DNA from: Azospira sp. I13
GTDB taxonomy: Bacteria > Pseudomonadota > Gammaproteobacteria > Burkholderiales > Rhodocyclaceae
DNA length: 64,000 bases
NCBI RefSeq assembly: GCF_003112695.1
Contig: NZ_BFBP01000005.1
Span: 439 to 64,438 of the forward strand
Reading direction: 5' to 3'
Shown here: one piece after another, positions 10,550 through 19,597 of the stretch
Position numbering within the stretch: position 1 is the stretch's first letter
Layout of the letters: every line of letters starts with the position of its first letter
Notes under the pieces: generated by a model
Databases searched by the model: none
What the model saw: only the letters and a program-made list of their open reading frames with translations
What the model was told of the DNA's origin: nothing
Translations under genes and position numbers: made by a program

Positions 10550-10764
10550 CCTGGAGGGGGCGAAGAGGGAAAGAGGGGCAAAGCGAAGCAAAAGGGCCCG
10601 GGATGCTTGTGACGGGCCTGGAAAACAGTGGCAAATTCTACCATTCAATTTGAGCGGTTTCGGCATGGAGCCTTGCCCCGGCTGTGCCTACACTGCTTGT
10701 TTTGGCCGGTCTGCCCAAGGTGCACCGGCCCATCCCTGGATAAACCATAAAAGGAGCCCATTCC

Positions 10765-11529
10765 ATGCAGATTAAGGACAACGTATTCGTGGTGACCGGT
10801 GGCGGTTCTGGCCTGGGCGCTGCCACGGCCCGCATGATCGTTGCCAAGGGCGGCAAGGTGGTGCTGGCCGACGTGAACAAGGAAGCCGGCGAGGCCGTGG
10901 CTGCCGAGCTGGGTGCCAACGCCCGCTTCGTGGCGACCGACGTGACCAATGAGGAAAGTGCCAAGGCCGCCTTCGCCGTGGCCCAGTCCCTGGGCAATCT
11001 GCGTGGCCTGGTGAACTGCGCCGGCATTGCTCCCGCCGAAAAGGTGGTGGGCAAGGAAGGCGCCCACAAGCTGGAATCCTTCTCCCGCGTCATCAGCATC
11101 AACCTGGTGGGCAGCTTCAACATGATCCGCCTGGCTTCTGAAATCATGAGCAAGCTGGAAGCGGACGAGCAGGGCGAGCGTGGCGTTATCGTCAGCACCG
11201 CCTCCGTGGCCGCTTTCGACGGCCAGCTGGGCCAGGCTGCCTATGCCGCTTCCAAGGGTGGCGTGGTCGCCATGACCCTGCCCATCGCCCGCGAACTGGC
11301 CCGCTCCGGCATCCGCGTCATGACCATCGCCCCCGGCATCATGGAAACCCCCATGCTCATGGGCATGCCCCAGGATGTGCAGGATGCCCTGGGCAAGATG
11401 GTGCCGTTCCCCTCCCGCATGGGCAAGCCGGCCGAGTACGCCGCCCTGGTGGAACACATTTTCGGCAACCAGTACCTGAACGGCGAAGTGATTCGTCTCG
11501 ACGGTTCCATCCGCATGGCCGCCAAGTAA
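10765..11529 (+). CDS. SDR-family 3-hydroxyacyl-CoA dehydrogenase (HSD17B10-like)
   Basis: 254 residues, preceded by AAGGAG. It has the NAD-binding motif TGGGSGLG at residues 12-19, NCAG, and the catalytic Ser with YAASK. Length and overall pattern fit type II 3-hydroxyacyl-CoA / 2-methyl-3-hydroxybutyryl-CoA dehydrogenases, which oxidise the 3-hydroxyacyl-CoA in beta-oxidation or isoleucine breakdown. It is the first gene of a block that continues with a thiolase and an acyl-CoA dehydrogenase, which supports this substrate class over a generic SDR. The exact chain length is unknown. Confidence 0.85.
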   Translation: MQIKDNVFVVTGGGSGLGAATARMIVAKGGKVVLADVNKEAGEAVAAELGANARFVATDVTNEESAKAAFAVAQSLGNLRGLVNCAGIAPAEKVVGKEGAHKLESFSRVISINLVGSFNMIRLASEIMSKLEADEQGERGVIVSTASVAAFDGQLGQAAYAASKGGVVAMTLPIARELARSGIRVMTIAPGIMETPMLMGMPQDVQDALGKMVPFPSRMGKPAEYAALVEHIFGNQYLNGEVIRLDGSIRMAAK

Positions 11530-11539
11530 GAAGCGACAG

Positions 11540-11634
11540 AAAAATGGTCCTGGCGTCGTTGCGCTGCCTTGCCGTACTACTCGGTACTGTCTGCGGCAGC
11601 ACGCCTAGCCAGGATCGCTTCGCTCCATTTTTTT
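11540..11634. repeat. 95-base imperfect palindrome between two catabolic genes
   Basis: Outer arms AAAAATGG / CCATTTTTTT enclose TCCTGGC / GCCAGGA and TGCCG / CGGCA, with GTAC repeats near the apex. The length and nested complementarity suggest an interspersed structured element or transcript-processing hairpin. The 3' T run could also make it a weak terminator. Only one copy is seen in this window. Confidence 0.6.
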
Positions 11635-11693
11635 ACCGCTTCCGAGACTGCTTTTAAGCCAGTTTTGTCTCCGACACGCTGAAAGGAATTCAC

Positions 11694-12881
11694 ATGTCCC
11701 AACAAGATCCCATCGTTATCGTTTCCGTCGCCCGTACCCCCCTGGGCGGTTTCCAGGGTGACTTCAACGCCCTGACCGCCCCCCAGCTGGGCGCCGTGGC
11801 CATCAAGGCCGCCGTGGAGCGCGCCGGCATCAAGGCCGAGCAGGTGGAAGAAGTGGTGTTCGGCAACGTGCTGCAGGCCGGCGTCGGCCAGGCCCCCGCC
11901 CGCCAGGCCGCCCTGGGTGCCGGTCTGCCCCTCTCTGCCGGCTGTACCACCATCCACAAGGTGTGCGGTTCCGCCCTCAAGTCCGTGATGATGGTGCATG
12001 ACGGCCTGCTGGCCGGTTCCTACGAGATCGGCGTGGCCGGCGGCCAGGAATCCATGTCCAACGCCCCCTACCTGCTGCCCAAGGCCCGCGGCGGCTATCG
12101 CCTGGGCCACGGCCAGCTGCTGGACCACATGTTCTTCGACGGCCTCGAAGATGCCTACCAGAAGGGCCGCCTGATGGGTACCTTCGCCGAGGAATGCGCC
12201 GAATCCTACGGCTTCACCCGTGAAGCCCAGGACGAGTGGGCCATCCAGTCCACCGTGCGCGCCCAGAAGGCCGTCAAGGAAGGCCTCTTCAAGTGGGAAA
12301 TCGCCCCCGTCACCATCGCCGGCAAGAAGGGCGACACCGTGGTGGAGCAGGACGAACAGCCTCTGAAGGCCCAGATCGACAAGATCCCCGGCTTGAAGCC
12401 CGCCTTCAAGAAGGACGGCACCGTGACCGCCGCCAACTCCTCCTCCATCTCCGACGGCGCTGCCGCCCTGGTGCTGATGAAGGAATCCAAGGCCAAGGCC
12501 CTGGGGCTCTCCCCCGTGGCCAAGATCGTTGGCCACACCACCCATGCCCAGGAACCCAACCTGTTCACCACCGCCCCCGTCTTCGCCATGGAAAAGCTGC
12601 TGAAGAAGACCGGCTGGAACGTGGGTGACGTGGATCTGTGGGAAATCAACGAAGCCTTCGCCGTGGTCACCATGGCCGCCGTGAAGGACCTGAAGCTGGA
12701 CCCCGCCAAGGTGAACGTGCACGGCGGTGCTTGCGCCCTGGGCCACCCCATCGGTGCTTCCGGCGCCCGCATCCTGGTCTCCCTGATCGGTGCCCTGAAG
12801 CAGTACGGCAAGAAGAAGGGCGTGGCCTCCCTGTGCATCGGCGGCGGCGAAGCCGTGGCCGTTGGCGTCGAAATGTACTAA
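11694..12881 (+). CDS. Acetyl-CoA C-acyltransferase (thiolase)
   Basis: 395 residues, start supported by AAGGAATTCACATG. The nucleophile is C91 in HKVCGSALK. NEAFAVV, the GHPIGASGAR loop with its active-site His, and the C-terminal CIGGGEAVA cysteine are all present, so it should be catalytically competent. It cleaves 3-ketoacyl-CoA (or 2-methylacetoacetyl-CoA) or condenses acetyl-CoA. Its place between the SDR dehydrogenase and the acyl-CoA dehydrogenase favours a degradative role over a polyhydroxybutyrate role; no phaB or phaC lies nearby. Confidence 0.94.
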   Translation: MSQQDPIVIVSVARTPLGGFQGDFNALTAPQLGAVAIKAAVERAGIKAEQVEEVVFGNVLQAGVGQAPARQAALGAGLPLSAGCTTIHKVCGSALKSVMMVHDGLLAGSYEIGVAGGQESMSNAPYLLPKARGGYRLGHGQLLDHMFFDGLEDAYQKGRLMGTFAEECAESYGFTREAQDEWAIQSTVRAQKAVKEGLFKWEIAPVTIAGKKGDTVVEQDEQPLKAQIDKIPGLKPAFKKDGTVTAANSSSISDGAAALVLMKESKAKALGLSPVAKIVGHTTHAQEPNLFTTAPVFAMEKLLKKTGWNVGDVDLWEINEAFAVVTMAAVKDLKLDPAKVNVHGGACALGHPIGASGARILVSLIGALKQYGKKKGVASLCIGGGEAVAVGVEMY

Positions 12882-12970
12882 ACGGCGGTACCAAGCCTGG
12901 CTTCAACCAGCCATTGAGTAACAGGCGGGGCCCTGGGGGCTCCGCCATCCAGAAATATTCGGAGTAGCAA

Positions 12971-14107
12971 ATGATTCTGACCCAGGAACAGGAAATGATC
13001 CGTGACTCCATGCGCGCCTTCGCGCAGGAGCGTCTGGCCCCCTTCGCCGCCGAATGGGACAAGCACCACACCTTCCCCGCCGAAGCCCTGAAGGAACTGG
13101 GCGAGCTGGGCGCCATGGGCATGTGCGTGCCCGAGGAGTGGGGCGGTGCCGGCATGGACTACATGAGCCTGGTGCTGACCCTGGAAGAAATCGCGGCCGG
13201 TGACGGCGCCACTTCCACCATCGTTTCCGTGCAGAACTCCCTGGCCTGCGGCATCACCCAGAAGTACGGCACCGACCAGCAGAAGGAAGAATGGCTCAAG
13301 CCCCTGGCCCGCGGTGAAAAGCTGGGCTGCTTCTGCCTCACCGAACCCCACACCGGTTCCGATGCTTCCGCCATCACCACCCGGGCCGACCGGGACGGCG
13401 ACCACTTCGTGCTGAACGGCGTGAAGCAGTTCATCACCACCGGCAAGCACGCCCACATGGCCATCGTCTTCGCTGTCACCGACAAGGCCGCCGGCAAGAA
13501 GGGCATCTCCTGCTTCCTGGTGCCCACCGACACCAAGGGTTTCATCGTTGGCCGCACCGAAGAGAAGATGGGCCAGCACGCTTCCGACACCGTGCAGATC
13601 ATTCTGGAAGACTGCCGCGTACCCGCCTCCGCCCTGTTGGGCAAGGAAGGGGAGGGCTACAAGATCGCCCTGTCCAACCTGGAAGCCGGCCGCATCGGCA
13701 TTGCCGCCCAGTCCATCGGTATGGCCCGCGCCGCCTATGAGGCCGCCGTACGCTACGCCAAGGAGCGTGTGACCTTCGGCGTGCCCATCATCGATCACCA
13801 GGCCGTCAATTTCCGCCTGGCCGACATGGCCACCCTGCTGGATGCCGCCCGCCTCATGGTGTGGCGCGCCGCCAGCCTCAAGGATGCCGGCAAGCCCTGC
13901 CTGACCGAAGCTTCCATGGCCAAGATGTTCGCCTCCGAAGCTGCCGAGAAGATCGCTTCCGACGCCATCCAGATCCATGGTGGCGTGGGCTACACCGCCG
14001 ACTTCCCGGTGGAGCGCATCTACCGTGACGTGCGTATCTGCCAGATCTACGAAGGCGCCAACGATATTCAGCGCCTGGTGATCGGCCGCTCCATCGCCCA
14101 GCAGTAA
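12971..14107 (+). CDS. Acyl-CoA dehydrogenase
   Basis: 378 residues. It carries the FAD-binding signature CFCLTEPHTGSDAS around residue 120 and the C-terminal signature IHGGVGYTADFPVERIYRD. It ends with IYEGANDIQRLVIG, whose Glu is the expected catalytic base of short/branched-chain family members. It introduces the alpha-beta double bond in acyl-CoA and passes electrons to ETF. Start at the ATG after GGAGTAGCAA. It is 89 bases downstream of the thiolase and ends at a hairpin terminator. The gene order suits short or 2-methyl-branched acyl-CoAs. Confidence 0.93.
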   Translation: MILTQEQEMIRDSMRAFAQERLAPFAAEWDKHHTFPAEALKELGELGAMGMCVPEEWGGAGMDYMSLVLTLEEIAAGDGATSTIVSVQNSLACGITQKYGTDQQKEEWLKPLARGEKLGCFCLTEPHTGSDASAITTRADRDGDHFVLNGVKQFITTGKHAHMAIVFAVTDKAAGKKGISCFLVPTDTKGFIVGRTEEKMGQHASDTVQIILEDCRVPASALLGKEGEGYKIALSNLEAGRIGIAAQSIGMARAAYEAAVRYAKERVTFGVPIIDHQAVNFRLADMATLLDAARLMVWRAASLKDAGKPCLTEASMAKMFASEAAEKIASDAIQIHGGVGYTADFPVERIYRDVRICQIYEGANDIQRLVIGRSIAQQ

Positions 14108-14131
14108 TCTTCCAACGTTCCGCCGTATGAG

Positions 14132-14168
14132 CCAAAGCCCCGGGTACTTTTAACGGGGCTTTGGTTTT
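14132..14168 (+). terminator. Hairpin terminator after the acyl-CoA dehydrogenase gene
   Basis: The arms CCAAAGCCCCG / CGGGGCTTTGG, an 11-base loop and a following TTTT form a Rho-independent terminator. It sits only 21 bases before the start codon of the next gene and may act as an attenuator. Confidence 0.85.
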
Positions 14169-14188
14169 GCTCGGCCAAGGAAAACCGA

Positions 14189-15331
14189 ATGGGACCTTTA
14201 CACGGTATCAAGGTGGTGGAATTCGCCGCCCTGGGCCCCGCCCCCATGGGCACCATGCTGCTGGCCGACCTGGGCGCCCAGGTGGTGCGCATCGAGCGCA
14301 AGACCAGCGGCCGACCCACGGCCGACCTCTTCGATCCCAAGATCGACATCCTCAACCGCAACCGCCAGGTAGTGGCCCTGGACCTGAAGAAGCCGGAAGG
14401 CATCGCTGCCGCCCTGCAACTCATTGCCGGTGCCGATGCCCTGATCGAAGGCTTCCGCCCTGGCGTCATGGAACGCCTGAGTCTCGGCCCTGACGTATGC
14501 CTCGCCCGGAATCCGCGCCTAGTCTATGGCCGCATGACCGGCTGGGGTCAGCGCGGCACCCTGGCCCAGGCCGCCGGCCACGACATCAACTATCTTTCCC
14601 TCTCCGGCGCCCTGCATGCTATCGGCGAGAAGGGCGGCAAGCCCGTGGCGCCCCTCAACCTGGTGGCGGACTGCGGCGGTGGCGCCCTGTTCCTCGCCAT
14701 GGGCGTGATGGCCGCCCTGCTGGAAGCCAAGGGCTCCGGCAAGGGCCAGGTGGTGGATGTGGCCATGACCGACGGCTGCGCCACCCTCATGACCATGATG
14801 TACACCTTGAAGGCCATGGGCCAGTGGACCCAGGAGCGGGGCAGCAACCTGCTCGATGGCGGCGCCCACTTCTACGACACCTACCGCTGCCAGGACGGCA
14901 AGTACATCTCCATCGGCCCCATCGAACCCCAGTTCTACGCCCTGTTCCTGGAAAAGGCCGGCCTTGCCGCCGATCCGGATTTCAAGGCCCAGTGGGATCG
15001 GGGCCAGTGGCCGGCCCTGAAGGAAAAGCTGGCCGCCGTGCTGGAACAAAAGACCCGGGACGAATGGTGTGCCCTGATGGAAGGCACCGATGCCTGCGTG
15101 GCGCCGGTGCTGGACATGGAGGAAGCACCCCACCATCCCCACAACGTTTCCCGCGGTACCTTCATCGAGGTGGAAGGCGTGGTGCAACCCGCCCCGGCGC
15201 CCCGCTTCAGCCGCACTGTGCCGGATACCCCGCGGCCCCCCACCGATACCGGCGTGCCGGCGGAAGTGCTGGCCCAGTGGGGCTTTTCTGCCGACGAGGT
15301 GGCCCGGCTGCAGGCCTGCGGCGCCCTGTAA
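14189..15331 (+). CDS. Alpha-methylacyl-CoA racemase (CaiB/BaiF family)
   Basis: 380 residues; SD AAGGA before the ATG. The segment [12 protein letters not shown] places the racemase His at H131. The later [14 protein letters not shown] supplies Asp161. This His/Asp pair and its surroundings match alpha-methylacyl-CoA racemases more closely than formyl-CoA transferases. The enzyme would interconvert (R)- and (S)-2-methylacyl-CoA so that the stereospecific acyl-CoA dehydrogenase can act. It lies between the acyl-CoA dehydrogenase and an acyl-CoA ligase. A type III CoA-transferase activity is the alternative. Confidence 0.85.
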   Translation: MGPLHGIKVVEFAALGPAPMGTMLLADLGAQVVRIERKTSGRPTADLFDPKIDILNRNRQVVALDLKKPEGIAAALQLIAGADALIEGFRPGVMERLSLGPDVCLARNPRLVYGRMTGWGQRGTLAQAAGHDINYLSLSGALHAIGEKGGKPVAPLNLVADCGGGALFLAMGVMAALLEAKGSGKGQVVDVAMTDGCATLMTMMYTLKAMGQWTQERGSNLLDGGAHFYDTYRCQDGKYISIGPIEPQFYALFLEKAGLAADPDFKAQWDRGQWPALKEKLAAVLEQKTRDEWCALMEGTDACVAPVLDMEEAPHHPHNVSRGTFIEVEGVVQPAPAPRFSRTVPDTPRPPTDTGVPAEVLAQWGFSADEVARLQACGAL

Positions 15332-15446
15332 CGCCCCGTTCATACCCTTTCGACCCGGCGGCCAGGGATAAAACCGGCCGTCGGGCCAGCCCCGGCGGGC
15401 GCCCGCAGCGGTGGTCCCGCGTCATTCGCATTATCTGGAGAAAGTT

Positions 15447-17090
15447 GTGGCTGCTAACAATCCCTACAGCACCGGCCTCGAGAAAAACCCGGCCAACTAT
15501 GTTTCCCTCTCGCCCCTGAGCTTCCTCGAACGCTCGGCCTATATTTACCCGAAGCGAATTTCCGTCATCCAGGGCGATCGCCAGTACACCTGGGTCGATT
15601 CCTACCGTCGCTGCCGCCAGCTGGCTTCCGCCCTGGTGAAGCGGGGCATCGGCAAGGGCGACACCGTGGCCGTGATGCTGCCCAACGTGGCCCCCATGTT
15701 CGAAGCCCACTTCGGCATTCCCATGGCCGGCGCCGTGCTCAACACCCTCAACACCCGCCTCGATGCCGAGGCCGTAGCCTTCATGCTGGATCACGGCGAG
15801 GCCAAGGTACTGATCACCGATCCGGAATTCACCAACATCATCAAGGGCGCCCTGGAACTGATGAAGGGCCCCAAGCCCCTGGTCATCGACGCCATGGACC
15901 CGGACTACACCGGCGGCGAGCGCCTGGGCGTGATGGACTACGAAGCGTTCCTCGCCGAGGGCGACCCGGAATTCGCCTGGTCCCTGCCTGAAGACGAGTG
16001 GGATGCCATCGCCCTCAACTACACCTCCGGCACCACCGGCAACCCCAAGGGCGTGGTCTACCACCACCGGGGCGCCTATTTGAATTCCATGTCCAACATC
16101 GTCTCCTGGGGCATGCCTCCCCATGCGGTGTATCTGTGGACCCTGCCCATGTTCCACGCCAACGGCTGGTGCTTCTCCTGGACCCTGGCCGCCAATGCCG
16201 GCACCAGCGTCTGCCTGCGCCGTATCGAGGTGGGCACCATCTTCAACCTGATCCGCCAGCACAAGGTCACCCACATGTGCGGCGCCCCCATCATCTACGG
16301 CATGATGATCAACGCCCCGGCGGAAGTCCGGGCCGGCATCGAGCATCAGGTGAGCGGCCTCATCGCCGGCGCTGCGCCTCCCGCCGCCATCATTGAGGGC
16401 GCCGAGTTGATCGGCCTCAACATCACCCACGTCTATGGCCTGACCGAAACCTACGGCCCGGCTTCCGTCTGCGCCAAGCATCCGGAATGGGACAAGCTGC
16501 CCCTGGACCTGCGCACCGCCCGCAACGGCCGTCAGGGTGTGCGTTATCACGCCCTGGAAGCCATCACCGTGATGGACCCGGAAACCATGGAGCCGGTGCC
16601 CTGGGATGGCGAAACCATGGGCGAGATCATGTTCCGCGGCAACCTGGTGATGAAGGGTTATCTGAAGAACCCGGCCGCCACCGAGGAATCCTTCGCCGGC
16701 GGCTGGTTCCACTCCGGCGACCTGGCCGTGGTCCATGCCGATGGTTACGTGAAGATCAAGGATCGCTCCAAGGACATCATCATCTCCGGCGGCGAGAATA
16801 TCTCCTCCCTGGAAGTGGAAGACGTGCTTTATCGCCACGCCGCGGTGATCGCCGCCGCCGTGGTGGCCAAGCCCGATGCCAAGTGGGGCGAGGTGCCCTG
16901 TGCCTTCGTTGAACTGAAGGCCGGCGCCAGCGTCACCGAAGCCGAGATGGTGGCCTTCTGCCGTGAGCACATGGCCCACTTCAAGGTACCCAAGCAGATC
17001 GTCTTCGGCGAACTGCCCAAGACCTCCACCGGCAAGATCCAGAAATTCGTGCTGCGCCAGAACGCCAAGTCGGCCCTGGCCATCGAATAA
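15447..17090 (+). CDS. Acyl-CoA synthetase (AMP-forming)
   Basis: 547 residues from a GTG at 15447, seven bases after GGAG. The P-loop-like motif NYTSGTTGNPKGVVYHHRG, the GLTETYGP motif, the SGDLAV hinge region, KDIIISGGENIS and the C-terminal lysine motif STGKIQKF are all present. It activates a carboxylic acid to its CoA thioester with ATP via an acyl-adenylate. Overall pattern is that of medium/short-chain fatty acid ligases. It closes the catabolic block and is followed by a strong terminator. The true substrate is unknown; branched short-chain acids fit the neighbouring racemase. Confidence 0.92.
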   Translation: MAANNPYSTGLEKNPANYVSLSPLSFLERSAYIYPKRISVIQGDRQYTWVDSYRRCRQLASALVKRGIGKGDTVAVMLPNVAPMFEAHFGIPMAGAVLNTLNTRLDAEAVAFMLDHGEAKVLITDPEFTNIIKGALELMKGPKPLVIDAMDPDYTGGERLGVMDYEAFLAEGDPEFAWSLPEDEWDAIALNYTSGTTGNPKGVVYHHRGAYLNSMSNIVSWGMPPHAVYLWTLPMFHANGWCFSWTLAANAGTSVCLRRIEVGTIFNLIRQHKVTHMCGAPIIYGMMINAPAEVRAGIEHQVSGLIAGAAPPAAIIEGAELIGLNITHVYGLTETYGPASVCAKHPEWDKLPLDLRTARNGRQGVRYHALEAITVMDPETMEPVPWDGETMGEIMFRGNLVMKGYLKNPAATEESFAGGWFHSGDLAVVHADGYVKIKDRSKDIIISGGENISSLEVEDVLYRHAAVIAAAVVAKPDAKWGEVPCAFVELKAGASVTEAEMVAFCREHMAHFKVPKQIVFGELPKTSTGKIQKFVLRQNAKSALAIE

Positions 17091-17109
17091 GCTGGGCGAA
17101 GCTGCAATG

Positions 17110-17142
17110 AAAAACGGCGACGGATCATCCGTCGCCGTTTTT
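17110..17142. terminator. Bidirectional terminator between the acyl-CoA ligase gene and leuA
   Basis: A perfect 15-bp stem, AAAAACGGCGACGGA / TCCGTCGCCGTTTTT, with a three-base loop. A and T tracts on either side let it serve both convergent genes. Confidence 0.92.
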
Positions 17143-17177
17143 GTTTGGCGGGCCCGTATGGCGGCCCGCAACCGGGA

Positions 17178-18872
17178 TCAGGCGGCGGCCTGGGGGGAGA
17201 ACTGGCGGGCCCCGGCGTGGGTGCGGTTCACCCCGCTGATGAGGGCCTTGATGGAGGCGGTGACGATGTTGCTGTCGATGCCCACCCCGTAGCACTCGCC
17301 CTGTTCGCCGCCGGCCACTTCCATGAAGGCACAGGCCCGGGCGTTGCCGTCTTCGCCCATGGGCACCATGGAGCGTTCCTCGTAGCTGCGCACCTGGATC
17401 TTGACGCCGGCGCTCTGCAAGGCATGGACGGCGGCGTTGATGGGGCCGTTGCCTTCACCCGTGAGGATGTGGGGCGTGCCGTGGATATCCACCGAGAGGC
17501 GGATGCCCTGGTTGCCGCCTTGCTCGGTCAGGTGATGTTCCCGGTAACGCACCGGCATGACGTTATCGAGATAGGTGTCGGAGAAGAGCTTCCAGATGTC
17601 GCTGGCCGTTACTTCGCCGCCGTGGGCATCGGTGTGCTGCTGCACCACGCCGGAGAACTCCACCTGGAGGCGGCGGGACATGACCACGCCGTGCTCGTTT
17701 TCCATCAGGTAGGCGATGCCCCCCTTGCCGGACTGGCTGTTGACCCGGATCACGGAGTCGTAGCTGCGTCCCACATCGGCGGGGTCGATGGGGAGGTAGG
17801 GCACGTTCCACAGCGTTCCGGCCTCTTGAGCCGAGAAACCCTTCTTGATGGCGTCCTGGTGGGAGCCGGAGAAGGCCGTGAAGACGAGATCACCCACGTA
17901 GGGATGGCGCGGGTGAATGGGCAACTGGGTGCAATGCTCGTAGGTACGGGCAATGGCGTTGATGTCCGAAAAGTCGAGGCCCGGATTGACGCCCTGGGTG
18001 TGCATGTTGAGGGCGAGGGTCACCAAGTCCACATTGCCGGTGCGCTCGCCGTTGCCGAAGAGGCAGCCTTCCACCCGGTCAGCGCCGGCCATGAGGCCCA
18101 ACTCGGCGGCGGCCACGGCGGTGCCCCGGTCATTGTGGGGGTGGAGGCTGAGGATGATGCTGTCGCGGCGCGGCAAGTGGCGGTGCATCCACTCGATCTG
18201 GTCGGCGTAGATGTTGGGGGTGGCCACTTCCACGGTGGTGGGGAGGTTGAGGATCACCTTGCGGTTGGGGGTGGCATCCCAGGCTTCCACCACGGCGGAA
18301 CAGATTTCGAGGGCGAAATCGAGTTCGGTGGCGGTGAAGGTTTCCGGGCTGTACTCGAGGGTGAATTCGGTTTCCGGCTGGGCCTCGGCCAATTCCTTCA
18401 TGAGCTTCACCGCATCCACGGCCATCTTCACCACTTCGGCCTTGCTCATGCCGAAGACGTTTTCGCGGAAGGGCTTGGAGGTGGCGTTATAGACATGCAC
18501 GATGGCCCGCTTGATGCCCTTCAAGGATTCGAAGGTGCGGCGGATGAGATGTTCCCGGGCCTGGGTGAGCACTTCGATGCTGACGCCCTCGGGGATGTGT
18601 CCACCTTCGATGAGGCCCCGCACGAAATCGAATTCGGTCTGGGAAGCGGAGGGGAAGGCCACCTCGATTTCCTTGAAGCCGATGGCGCAGAGGGTCTTGA
18701 ACATCTGCATCTTCTTGTCGATGTTCATGGGCTCGAAGAGGGACTGGTTGCCGTCCCGAAGGTCGGTGCTCATCCAGATCGGCGCCTTGTCGATGACCTT
18801 GTTGGGCCACTGGCGGTCAGCAAGCTGAACGGGAGGGAAGGGCTGATACTTGGTTTGCGCTTGTTGTGCCAT
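17178..18872 (-). CDS. leuA: 2-isopropylmalate synthase
   Basis: 564 residues, the long LeuA form with a C-terminal regulatory domain. It condenses acetyl-CoA with 2-oxoisovalerate, the first step of leucine synthesis. The N-terminal metal site [16 protein letters not shown], the [16 protein letters not shown] metal-binding histidines and [11 protein letters not shown] are visible. The chosen ATG at 18872 has GGAG six bases upstream; an ATG four codons earlier lies inside that site. It is divergent from an Lrp/AsnC-type regulator across 132 bases containing an inverted repeat, suggesting leucine-linked control. Confidence 0.95.
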   Translation of the reverse strand: MAQQAQTKYQPFPPVQLADRQWPNKVIDKAPIWMSTDLRDGNQSLFEPMNIDKKMQMFKTLCAIGFKEIEVAFPSASQTEFDFVRGLIEGGHIPEGVSIEVLTQAREHLIRRTFESLKGIKRAIVHVYNATSKPFRENVFGMSKAEVVKMAVDAVKLMKELAEAQPETEFTLEYSPETFTATELDFALEICSAVVEAWDATPNRKVILNLPTTVEVATPNIYADQIEWMHRHLPRRDSIILSLHPHNDRGTAVAAAELGLMAGADRVEGCLFGNGERTGNVDLVTLALNMHTQGVNPGLDFSDINAIARTYEHCTQLPIHPRHPYVGDLVFTAFSGSHQDAIKKGFSAQEAGTLWNVPYLPIDPADVGRSYDSVIRVNSQSGKGGIAYLMENEHGVVMSRRLQVEFSGVVQQHTDAHGGEVTASDIWKLFSDTYLDNVMPVRYREHHLTEQGGNQGIRLSVDIHGTPHILTGEGNGPINAAVHALQSAGVKIQVRSYEERSMVPMGEDGNARACAFMEVAGGEQGECYGVGIDSNIVTASIKALISGVNRTHAGARQFSPQAAA

Positions 18873-18943
18873 GGTCGGCTCCAAAGAATGAATTTCGATG
18901 GAGGAATTCTACGGAAAAGCCCTTGGCAGACGATTGCGTTGTT

Positions 18944-18969
18944 TGCCGTCATAGGTGCTATGATCGGCA
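18944..18969. promoter_or_regulatory. Inverted repeat between leuA and the Lrp-type gene
   Basis: TGCCG-TCATAG and CTATGA-T-CGGCA are complementary arms around GTG, with one unpaired base. It lies in the divergent promoter region, and a TATGAT at 18959-18964 that could be the regulator's -10 box falls inside it. A likely operator for the adjacent Lrp/AsnC protein. Confidence 0.5.
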
Positions 18970-19004
18970 GAAAATATCGTTATTATTTTAAATGGCGCAA
19001 CAAT

Positions 19005-19472
19005 ATGGAACTTGATCGCTACGACAGGCAAATTCTCGCCGTATTACAGCAGGATGGCCGCATCAGCAACCAGGACCTGGCCGACCGCATCGGCCTCTCG
19101 CCGTCGCCCTGCCTGCGCCGGGTGCGCACCCTGGAAGAGGCGGGGCTGATCACCGGCTACCGCGCCCTGGTGGATGCGAAGAAGCTGGGCCTGACCCTGA
19201 TGGCCCTCATCGGCATTTCCATGGACCAGCACACCCCGGAGCGCTTCGCCAATCTGGAAGCGGCCATCCGGGATATTCCCGAGGTGCTGGAATGCCTGCT
19301 GATCACCGGCCAGCAGTCGGACTACCAATTGAAGGTGGTGGTGCGGGACATGGATGCCTACCAGGACCTGCTGCTCAACAAGCTCACCCGCATCCAGGGG
19401 GTGACCGGGGTGCACACCAGCTTCGTGCTGCGGCGGGTGGTGGATCGTACCGAGATTCCCGTTTCCGCCTGA
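19005..19472 (+). CDS. Lrp/AsnC-family transcriptional regulator
   Basis: 155 residues. The N-terminal helix-turn-helix reads LDRYDRQILAVLQQDGRIS then LADRIGLSPSPCLRRVRTLE. The C-terminal RAM domain (VLECLLITGQQSDYQLKVV) would bind an amino acid and drive octamer formation. The start is the ATG in CAATATGGAACTTGATCG, directly before conserved sequence; no strong ribosome site is seen. Divergent orientation from leuA and the palindrome between them suggest it regulates leuA and itself. Confidence 0.9.
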   Translation: MELDRYDRQILAVLQQDGRISNQDLADRIGLSPSPCLRRVRTLEEAGLITGYRALVDAKKLGLTLMALIGISMDQHTPERFANLEAAIRDIPEVLECLLITGQQSDYQLKVVVRDMDAYQDLLLNKLTRIQGVTGVHTSFVLRRVVDRTEIPVSA

Positions 19473-19597
19473 GCCTGGCGGCGGCTGGCCACGCCTGTTG
19501 TTGCCCCGCCCTGAGGAGGGCACCGGTACAGGTGCGTTCCTGGCGTTCCTGCCGCGTCTTTCGATGGCCGCCAGGGGCCGTTGCGGGCGCTTTTCGC

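Noticed and set aside
17145-19004. Open frame running through leuA antisense into the Lrp gene
   Set aside because: Only the last 155 codons encode a recognisable protein. The upstream part is leuA shadow, so the Lrp start was set at 19005.
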